A stretch of DNA of 10,978 bases from Candidatus Izemoplasma sp. (GTDB lineage: Bacteria > Bacillota_I > Bacilli_A > Izemoplasmatales > Izemoplasmataceae): the NCBI GenBank assembly GCA_007132145.1, contig SLPE01000183.1, positions 1 through 10,978 of the forward strand, read 5' to 3'. Shown here piece by piece: positions 1-5,724 of the stretch (within the stretch, counting starts at the first letter, position 1; each line of letters starts with the position of its first letter). The notes beneath the pieces were generated by a model, which was given only the letters and a program-made list of their open reading frames with translations, did no database searches and had not been told where the DNA came from. Position numbers and translations under genes: made by a program.

Positions 1-2
1 AT

Positions 3-824
3 CTCGAAGCCGGTCATTTCACGTTCGACAACCCGACGAGTTCTCAACCTCTGAGCGGTCTCTTGTTCGCCTTACCGCTTCACGAGCGCGCCTCGAGAAT
101 ACGGGTGGACCGTCTCGGTTCGAGGCCGTACGTCGATATGACGATCGCCGTCTTGCGAAAGCACGGAATAGCGATCGACGAATCGGATGAGACCTTCGAA
201 ATCCCCGGTCGTCAAGCCTATCGACCGGCCGATATCGTCATCGAAGGAGATGCTTCGCATGCCGCACTCTGGCTCGCCGCCGGAACCGTTCATCCCGCTA
301 TTCGCGTCGCCGGTTTCCGTGAAAACGGCTTGCAAGGCGATGCACGGATCGTCCCGACGCTCCGGCGTATCGGCGGCGAGGTCTTCACCGATGACGGATG
401 CCTGGGTGCGAAGATGCCGAAGACATCCTTCACTGTCGACATCGACGCGACACCGGACCTCGCCTTCGCCTATGCTTTGATGATGGCCTTTTGCGAAAGC
501 GATTCCCGGCTTGTCAACGCCGAACGCCTCGCCTATAAGGAATCCGATCGGCTCCGGACGATCGCAGCCGTCATCAACCGTCTCGGCGGCGCGGCCGCGA
601 CGAACGGGAACCGCTTGATCATTTCCGGACGTGACGCGTATGCGGGCGGCGCCGACATCGACGCCGAGAACGACCATCGTATCGTCATGTTCGCGACGCT
701 GCTAGGCGGTCTGTGCGAACGCCCCGTCCGTATTCGCGGTGCACATGCGGTCCGCAAGTCCTATCCGCGATTCTTTGAAGATTTCGCCGCACTCGGCGGA
801 CAAGTCGAAACGGTTCCGAGGTGA
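3..824 (+). CDS. aroA: 3-phosphoshikimate 1-carboxyvinyltransferase (EPSP synthase), 3' part
   Basis: The gene is cut by the window edge; 273 C-terminal residues are visible, and roughly 150 N-terminal residues are missing compared with typical EPSP synthases of about 430 residues. The enzyme transfers the enolpyruvyl group of PEP to shikimate-3-phosphate, the sixth step of the shikimate pathway, in the cytoplasm. Family hallmarks in order (visible numbering): the substrate-binding S-S-Q at 13-15, SRPYVDMT at 40-47, EGDASHA (the usual GD.S motif) near 81-87, the catalytic Asp in TPDLA at 152, KESDR at 179-183 (the E..R pair that binds PEP), NDHR at 223-226, and the C-terminal lysine in RKSYP at 252. 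All expected catalytic positions in this part are intact. The open frame runs to the window edge, so the internal TTG at 63 is not the start. TGA 822-824 is followed by aroB after 5 bases, and the aroB Shine-Dalgarno site lies inside the aroA stop region. Confidence 0.96.
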   Translation, partial: LEAGHFTFDNPTSSQPLSGLLFALPLHERASRIRVDRLGSRPYVDMTIAVLRKHGIAIDESDETFEIPGRQAYRPADIVIEGDASHAALWLAAGTVHPAIRVAGFRENGLQGDARIVPTLRRIGGEVFTDDGCLGAKMPKTSFTVDIDATPDLAFAYALMMAFCESDSRLVNAERLAYKESDRLRTIAAVINRLGGAAATNGNRLIISGRDAYAGGADIDAENDHRIVMFATLLGGLCERPVRIRGAHAVRKSYPRFFEDFAALGGQVETVPR

Positions 825-829
825 AGCCC

Positions 830-1840
830 ATGAAGACATTGATACTCAAAACCCCGTCTTTCGAAACGTTGATCCGCATCGGCGAAGGACTCGTTGACCG
901 CCTCGATTCACAGCTCGGAACGCTGCATGAAAGCGTCTTGCTCGCCGACAAAGCCCTACCTTCATCGCTGATCGAACACGTCGCGATGGCGGCGTCATGT
1001 ACGGACGTCGTCCGTATCGGTGTCGGTGAATCGGAAAAGACGCTCCGCACGTATGAACGGATCGTGACATACCTTTCCGACCGCCGTTATTCGCCGGCGA
1101 CGACGCTTGTCGCGCTCGGTGGCGGGTCGCTCGGAGACATCGCCGGTTTCGTCGCCGCGACCTACGCACGCGGCATCAAGTACATTTACGTGCCTACGAC
1201 GTTGCTGGCGATGGCAGACGCCTCCGTCGGTGGCAAGACCGCCCTCAACGTCCGCCATCGGAAAAACATCATCGGCGCCTTCCATCAAGCGGAAGACGTG
1301 TTCATCGACCCGACACTCGTCAAGACGTTGCCGCCAAGAGAGATCGCGAGCGGCATGGCCGAAATCGTCAAAGCGGCCCTCATCGGTGACGCACGGCTCT
1401 ATGCCGGCATCCGCGACGACAATCCCTCGCTTGAAGCCTTGATCGCCGGCGCGCTTCGCGTCAAGATCCCGATTGTCGAAGCCGACCCTTTCGACCGTGG
1501 TCGACGACGCCTCCTCAACTACGGACATACGCTCGCTCACGCACTGGAAACCTATCACGAGGGCCGTTACAGTCACGGACAATGCGTCGCTTCCGGTATG
1601 CTCCACATGGCGCGCGGTCTTCCGTTCGAACATGAGCTGAGCGCTGTTTTCGCGCGCTACGACATCGACACCGACATACCCTACGACCCGGAAACGTTGT
1701 TCGAACTAGTGACACACGACAAGAAACGCCGGGGCGACACCCTCGACATCGCCTTGGTCGAAACGATCGGAAAGGGCTTCGTCAAAACGATTCCTTTCCA
1801 TGAATTCAAGACCTTCTTGAAAGGATGGGACAAAACATGA
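830..1840 (+). CDS. aroB: 3-dehydroquinate synthase
   Basis: 336 residues. Converts DAHP to 3-dehydroquinate (second shikimate step), using NAD and a divalent metal. Sequence hallmarks: the NAD-binding GGGSLGDIAGF at 97-107, VPTTLLAMADASVGGKTALN at 121-140, KNIIGAFHQ at 145-153, and metal ligands Glu178 (AEIVKAA), His233 (NYGHT) and His249 (YSHG), with the DKK motif at 297-299. The protein is slightly shorter than the usual 350-360 residues, but no core motif is missing. I place the start at ATG 830 rather than the in-frame GTG at 821, because GAGGTGA at 817-823 is an almost perfect anti-16S match with good spacing to ATG 830, and the GTG itself is part of that site. It lies 5 bases after aroA and overlaps aroC by 4 bases, consistent with translational coupling. 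Confidence 0.97.
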   Translation: MKTLILKTPSFETLIRIGEGLVDRLDSQLGTLHESVLLADKALPSSLIEHVAMAASCTDVVRIGVGESEKTLRTYERIVTYLSDRRYSPATTLVALGGGSLGDIAGFVAATYARGIKYIYVPTTLLAMADASVGGKTALNVRHRKNIIGAFHQAEDVFIDPTLVKTLPPREIASGMAEIVKAALIGDARLYAGIRDDNPSLEALIAGALRVKIPIVEADPFDRGRRRLLNYGHTLAHALETYHEGRYSHGQCVASGMLHMARGLPFEHELSAVFARYDIDTDIPYDPETLFELVTHDKKRRGDTLDIALVETIGKGFVKTIPFHEFKTFLKGWDKT

Positions 1841-2937
1841 GCGTGTTCGGAACCCATCTCGTCGTCAGTCTCTTCGGGGAAAGCCACGGACCGTTCGTCG
1901 GCGTGAGCGCGCATCACCTCCCCGCAGACATCCCCATCGACATCGAGTCCGTCGCTGCTGCCTTGTCACGACGTCGACCGCTTGGACCTGCCGCGAGCGA
2001 ACGTCGTGAACGCGACCGCTTCGATATCGTCAGCGGCCTCTACGAAGGCCGTACGACGGGCGCGCCGTTGACCATCCTCATTCCCAACGAGGACATCGAC
2101 CGACGCGACTACGACCCCTTCATCCCTCGCCCCGGCCACGCCGACATCGCTGCGGCAAAGAAATACAAAGGTGCGAACGACCCCTACGGTGGCGGGCATT
2201 TTTCCGGGCGTCTCAGTGCTCCCCTCGTCGCGCTTGGCGATATCGTCCGACAAATCCTCGCTCCAAAAGGCATCGCCGTGTTCACGCATATCCGAAGCGT
2301 CGGCGACGTTCGTGGTCCCTCTATCACCTCCTACGGACACGACCTACCCAAGCTGAACGCCCTCGAGTCATCGGCTTTTCCCGCCCTCGAAGACACGTGG
2401 CGTGCACGTTTGGAATCGGCGATCCTTGCCGCAAAGGCACAAGGCGACAGCGTCGGCGGTGAGACGGAGACGCTCATCCTCGGTTGTGAAGCCGGTTTGG
2501 GGGAACCGTTTTTCGACAGTGTCGAAAGTGTTCTCTCCCATCTCCTCTTCAGCATTCCCGGAGTCAAGGGCGTCGCCTTCGGAAAAGGTTTCTCCCTCGC
2601 CGGCATGCTCGGTAGTGAAGCGAACGACCCGATCCGCTTCGACGCTTCTGGTAAAATCCGTTTCACGAAAAACGACATGGGCGGCATCCTCGGCGGCATC
2701 TCGAGCGGACAACCGATTCTGTTTTCAACCGCCTTCAAGCCGACACCGACGATTTCTAAACCGCAAGAAACCGTGCATCTTGGGAAACGCAAGAACATCA
2801 TCCATACGTTTTCGGGGCGACACGACCCGTGTATCGCCGTGCGGGCGTCACATGTCGTCACCGCCTTGACTTACATTGCGATCTTGGAACTGACCTTACG
2901 GAATGGAGGCTACCGATGGAAACTCTCGAAGAACTGA
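1837..2937 (+). CDS. aroC: Chorismate synthase
   Basis: 366 residues. Performs the last pathway step, the trans-1,4 elimination of phosphate from EPSP to give chorismate; the family needs reduced FMN. Visible motifs: FGESHG at 13-18 with the active-site His17, RPGHAD at 98-103 with His101, GGGHFSGRLSAP at 118-129, GGISSGQPI at 286-294, KPTPTI at 301-306 and GRHDPC at 327-332 with Asp330. The segment that reads GGGRSSARET in E. coli AroC is GGGHFSGRLSAP here; from memory this variant also occurs in clostridial enzymes, so I read it as a lineage variant and not a defect. The start is ATG 1837, which forms an ATGA overlap with the aroB stop and has AAGGATGG upstream at 1821-1828; the in-frame ATG at 1825 sits inside that site and is rejected. 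The 3' end overlaps the chorismate mutase gene by 22 bases. Confidence 0.96.
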   Translation: MSVFGTHLVVSLFGESHGPFVGVSAHHLPADIPIDIESVAAALSRRRPLGPAASERRERDRFDIVSGLYEGRTTGAPLTILIPNEDIDRRDYDPFIPRPGHADIAAAKKYKGANDPYGGGHFSGRLSAPLVALGDIVRQILAPKGIAVFTHIRSVGDVRGPSITSYGHDLPKLNALESSAFPALEDTWRARLESAILAAKAQGDSVGGETETLILGCEAGLGEPFFDSVESVLSHLLFSIPGVKGVAFGKGFSLAGMLGSEANDPIRFDASGKIRFTKNDMGGILGGISSGQPILFSTAFKPTPTISKPQETVHLGKRKNIIHTFSGRHDPCIAVRASHVVTALTYIAILELTLRNGGYRWKLSKN

Positions 2938-3167
2938 GAAAAGCGATCGACGCCATCGACGCGCAGATCATGACGCTCATCGACAGTCGTATCGCCTTGG
3001 CACGACGGATCGGCAAGCTCAAACGCGACAGCGACCGCCCCGTCGAAGACCCCGCACGGGAAAAGACCGTGCTCGATCACTGTGAAGCGTTCACGCATAC
3101 AAAAGCCCTCAAACGCGTGTACCGGTGTCTGCTCGAAGCGAGCAAAGACGTTCAAAGAGCGCCATGA
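2916..3167 (+). CDS. Monofunctional chorismate mutase, AroQ class
   Basis: 83 residues, all-helical AroQ-type chorismate mutase, which rearranges chorismate to prephenate at the Phe/Tyr branch. Aligned by eye to the E. coli P-protein mutase domain, the active-site set is present: Arg8 (R11 in E. coli), Arg25 (R28), Lys36 (K39), Asp45 (D48), Arg48 (R51), Glu49 (E52) and probably Gln80 (Q88). The phrases IDAIDAQIMTLIDSR and RPVEDPARE are characteristic. It is not fused to prephenate dehydratase, prephenate dehydrogenase or DAHP synthase. ATG 2916 is preceded by TGGAGG (2904-2909) at 6-base spacing; longer in-frame extensions start inside aroC and are not supported. It overlaps aroC by 22 bases and the aroE-aroK fusion by 4 (ATGA). 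No secretion signal is seen, so it should act in the cytoplasm. Confidence 0.93.
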   Translation: METLEELRKAIDAIDAQIMTLIDSRIALARRIGKLKRDSDRPVEDPAREKTVLDHCEAFTHTKALKRVYRCLLEASKDVQRAP

Positions 3168-4441
3168 AGACTTTCGGACTCATCGGCAAGAACATCGGAC
3201 ACAGTTTGTCCGCGGCGATCCATGAACGCCTCTACCCCTTTCCTTATCGCCTCTTCGACATCGATGAAATCGATCGTTTCATGGCGAACACCGATTTGAG
3301 CGGGGTCAATGTCACCCATCCGTACAAGCGACGCATCCTCGAACACTGCGCCATGAAAGACGACACCGTCGAAAACACGGGCGCTGCGAACACGCTCGTG
3401 AAAACCGCGAGCGGCTTCAAAGGCTTCAATACCGATTTCATCGCCTTGAAGCACCTCTTCAGCACGCGTCTAGAACGGAGCGACAAGGTGGCGGTCATCG
3501 GCGGCGGCGCAACGGGTGCGACGGCCGTAGCGGCGCTTAGGACCCTCGGATTCGAAGGCGTTCTTGTCTACGCGAGACGCCCCGTCGCCGACCAACAGCC
3601 GTTGGAACGGATTCACGAAAGACGAGACATCACGGTTCTCGTCAACGCGACACCGGTCGGCATGTATCCCGATGTCGACAGTGAGCATGTTCTCGATTTC
3701 GACGTATTCGACCGGCTCCGTTTCGCCTTCGACCTCGTGTATGCCCCCTTGAGGACGAATTTCCTCATAGATGCGGAAGCGCACGGCGTCTCGTCCTTGA
3801 ACGGCCTTTCAACACTTTTCATGCAGGCGCTTGCGGCAGGTGCCGTCTTTCACGGGGAAGCACCTCGCGAAGATCCGTGCACGCTCTTCGAAGACATCTA
3901 TTCGAACACCGCGAACATTGTCTTGATCGGTCCGCCGCTCGTTGGCAAGACGCACATCGGTAAAGCGCTTGCCGACCATTTCGGCAAGCCGTTCCATGAC
4001 ACCGATGCGTCTTTGGAGAACACGTACGGAAGCGACATTTTCGACCTTCCCGGCTCCCCGTCCGAACATGTTTTCCGCGCCCTCGAAAACACGGTTTTGC
4101 GTCGCTACAGCGAAGAACGCGGAGCCGTCATCGCCTGCGGAGGCGGCGCGATCCTGTGTGAAAACGGCATACGGGCGCTCCGGCGGAGCGGCATCATCGT
4201 CTGGCTCGACGGCGATCATCGCCACATCGATGCCGATACCAAAGGGAAGCACCGTTTCCTTCGGCGTATCGAAGACGTCGAAAAACTCTATCGCGAACGC
4301 CGCGAACGCTATCGGGCGTTCGCCGATATCACTGTCCAACCCGGGACATCGACTCAGGACACCCTTGACCGGATCGGAGGGAGACTCGATGCACATATTG
4401 GTACTCAACGGACCGAACTTGAATCTTTTGGGCATTCGTGA
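3164..4441 (+). CDS. aroE-aroK: Bifunctional shikimate dehydrogenase / shikimate kinase fusion
   Basis: 425 residues in one frame. Residues 1 to about 240 are shikimate dehydrogenase (AroE): HSLS at 13-16, NVTHPYK at 49-55 with catalytic Lys55, AANT at 74-77, NTD at 89-91 with catalytic Asp91, a dinucleotide-binding GGGATG at 113-118, NATPVGM at 161-167, DLVYAP at 190-195 and Gln221. Residues about 248-395 are shikimate kinase (AroK): Walker A GPPLVGKT at 256-263, shikimate-binding Asp279-x-Asp281, FR at 304-305, GGG at 326-328, a lid arginine at 364 (RFL instead of the usual RPLL) and a probable Arg379 near ERYR. One protein therefore reduces 3-dehydroshikimate and phosphorylates the resulting shikimate, two consecutive steps. 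The linker is short (about 240-248). ATG 3164 overlaps the mutase stop as ATGA. The last 17-18 codons overlap aroQ by 53 bases and encode a tail beyond the kinase fold. Confidence 0.94.
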   Translation: MKTFGLIGKNIGHSLSAAIHERLYPFPYRLFDIDEIDRFMANTDLSGVNVTHPYKRRILEHCAMKDDTVENTGAANTLVKTASGFKGFNTDFIALKHLFSTRLERSDKVAVIGGGATGATAVAALRTLGFEGVLVYARRPVADQQPLERIHERRDITVLVNATPVGMYPDVDSEHVLDFDVFDRLRFAFDLVYAPLRTNFLIDAEAHGVSSLNGLSTLFMQALAAGAVFHGEAPREDPCTLFEDIYSNTANIVLIGPPLVGKTHIGKALADHFGKPFHDTDASLENTYGSDIFDLPGSPSEHVFRALENTVLRRYSEERGAVIACGGGAILCENGIRALRRSGIIVWLDGDHRHIDADTKGKHRFLRRIEDVEKLYRERRERYRAFADITVQPGTSTQDTLDRIGGRLDAHIGTQRTELESFGHS

Positions 4442-4832
4442 AACCGCTATCTACGGAACGAAGAGTCACAAGGACCTCGTCACGTTCCTCAAGGCGGTCG
4501 GAAAGCGTCACGGCATCAAGACGACCGTACGCCAGAGCAATCATGAAGGTCGCTTGATCGACTGGCTCCACGAAACCCTAGGCGAACGATACGACGGCGT
4601 CGTCTTGAACGCCGGCGCCTACAGCCACACGAGTTACGCCTTGCAAGATGCGGTGAAAGCCCTCGACGTTCCCGTCGTTTCGGTACATTTGAGCGCCATC
4701 TCGGAAAGGGAGCCGTTCCGCCGTCACGACATCGTCGCAGACGCTTGTCTTGCGACCTTTTCGGGACAAGGCTTCACCTCCTACGAACAGGCTATCCTAC
4801 GGATCAAGGAGACGATGTCCCATGAACGTTGA
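4389..4832 (+). CDS. aroQ: 3-dehydroquinate dehydratase, type II
   Basis: 147 residues, the usual size of a type II dehydroquinase (dodecameric, flavodoxin-like). It dehydrates 3-dehydroquinate to 3-dehydroshikimate, the third pathway step. Motifs: NGPNLNLLG at 7-15, Arg17, catalytic Tyr22 in IYG, RQSNHEG at 48-54, Asn74 and SHTS at 79-82, Asp87 (equivalent to the Asp contributed by a neighbouring subunit), His100 and Arg107/Arg111 in the HLS..RE.FR block. Oddities: the strongly conserved EVHLSN block reads SVHLSA here, so the Glu before V-H is Ser98 and the Asn is Ala103. ATG 4389 has GGAGGGAG (4376-4383) upstream; the frame stays open far upstream, but only as a shadow of the kinase. It overlaps aroE-aroK by 53 bases and the DAHP synthase gene by 11. 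Confidence 0.94.
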   Translation: MHILVLNGPNLNLLGIRETAIYGTKSHKDLVTFLKAVGKRHGIKTTVRQSNHEGRLIDWLHETLGERYDGVVLNAGAYSHTSYALQDAVKALDVPVVSVHLSAISEREPFRRHDIVADACLATFSGQGFTSYEQAILRIKETMSHER

Positions 4833-5628
4833 TATCCATCGTCGCAGCTCCGGACGCAACGTCGTCCGTGTCGGCGACCTCGCTTTCGGTGGCCACGACC
4901 CGCTCTTCATCGCCGGTCCTTGCAGCGTCGAGAGCAAGACGCAGATCGACGCCATCGCCGCCCATGTCAAAAAAGCGGGCGCGCAAGTGCTTCGCGGCGG
5001 CGCTTTCAAACCGAGAAGCAGCCCCTATTCCTTCCAAGGCTTGAACGAACCCGGGCTGAAACTCCTCTCCGCAGCGGCGCAAAGAGAAGGCCTCGCCTGC
5101 ATCAGCGAAATCGTCGACAAGGGGGACATCCCCTTGTTCGAACGTCATGTCGACATCATCCAAGTCGGCGCCCGGAACATGCAGAACTACGACCTCCTCA
5201 AGGCGCTTGGAAAAGCGAAAAAGCCCGTCTTGCTCAAACGCGGTTTCGCCAACACTGTCGACGAATGGCTCCTCAGCGCAGAATACGTCATCGCCGGCGG
5301 CAACGAAAACGTCATCCTCTGCGAACGCGGCATCCGCACGTTCGCGTCGACGTCTCGTTTCACCCTCGACATCGCGAGCGTCCCCATCGTCAAGACGAAG
5401 AGTCCGCTCCCGGTCATCGTCGACCCTTCCCACGCCGCAGGTCGTTACGACCTCGTCCGACCGCTTTCGATGGCCGCGCTCGCCGCGGGTGCCGACGGAC
5501 TCATCGTCGAAGTCCATACCGACCCCGCATCCGCCGAAAGCGATGGCGCCCAATCGTTGAAACCCGAGAAATTCGCAGCGCTGATGCGAGATTTGAAAAC
5601 ACTTCGACGTTGTATCGAAGGCCTCTGA
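4822..5628 (+). CDS. aroF: DAHP synthase, class I-beta, catalytic domain only
   Basis: 268 residues. Condenses PEP and erythrose-4-phosphate to DAHP, the entry reaction of the pathway. Motifs: GPCSVES at 32-38 with metal ligand Cys34, [17 protein letters not shown] at 58-74, QVGARNMQN at 114-122, LKRG at 138-141, [10 protein letters not shown] at 165-174, DPSHAAG at 201-207 with metal ligand His204, VEVH at 229-232 with ligand Glu230, and SDGAQSL at 240-246 with ligand Asp241. It closely fits the Bacillus/Thermotoga-type family, but those proteins are about 340-360 residues with an N-terminal ACT-like or chorismate mutase domain. Here the barrel starts almost at once, as in short archaeal forms, so built-in feedback control by such a domain is absent. 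ATG 4822 has AAGGAGA (4807-4813) at 8-base spacing and overlaps aroQ by 11 bases. It is the last gene of the operon. Confidence 0.96.
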   Translation: MNVDIHRRSSGRNVVRVGDLAFGGHDPLFIAGPCSVESKTQIDAIAAHVKKAGAQVLRGGAFKPRSSPYSFQGLNEPGLKLLSAAAQREGLACISEIVDKGDIPLFERHVDIIQVGARNMQNYDLLKALGKAKKPVLLKRGFANTVDEWLLSAEYVIAGGNENVILCERGIRTFASTSRFTLDIASVPIVKTKSPLPVIVDPSHAAGRYDLVRPLSMAALAAGADGLIVEVHTDPASAESDGAQSLKPEKFAALMRDLKTLRRCIEGL

Positions 5629-5662
5629 TGCACATGAGGCACGTCAATGTCGCCCATGTCGG

Positions 5663-5691
5663 TGTTCATCCGCTCACATCTATGTTATAAT
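5663..5691 (+). promoter_or_regulatory. Extended -10 promoter for the LRR gene
   Basis: A perfect TATAAT at 5686-5691 is preceded by TG at 5683-5684, giving an extended -10 element (TGTTATAAT). The best -35 at 17-base spacing is TGTTCA (5663-5668), only 3 of 6 consensus matches, as extended -10 promoters often tolerate. The start would be near 5698, leaving a leader of about 27 bases to ATG 5725 with a Shine-Dalgarno site TGAGGTG at 5713-5719. The promoter separates the LRR gene from the aro operon. Confidence 0.75.
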
Positions 5692-5724
5692 GTGTCACAA
5701 ACCATCAGAAACTGAGGTGTTTCA

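Noticed and set aside
1837..2937. A defective chorismate synthase because GGGRSSAR is replaced by GGGHFSGR.
   Set aside because: All other active-site motifs are intact, and I recall this variant in clostridial enzymes, so it is more likely a lineage form.
4804..5553. A 249-codon minus-strand frame opposite the DAHP synthase gene.
   Set aside because: It is composed of Asp/Glu/Val/Gly-rich sequence typical of antisense shadows; the opposite strand carries an unmistakable enzyme.
5629..5685. An intrinsic terminator for the aro operon.
   Set aside because: Only short imperfect pairings and no T-tract are visible after the DAHP synthase stop, so I do not call one.
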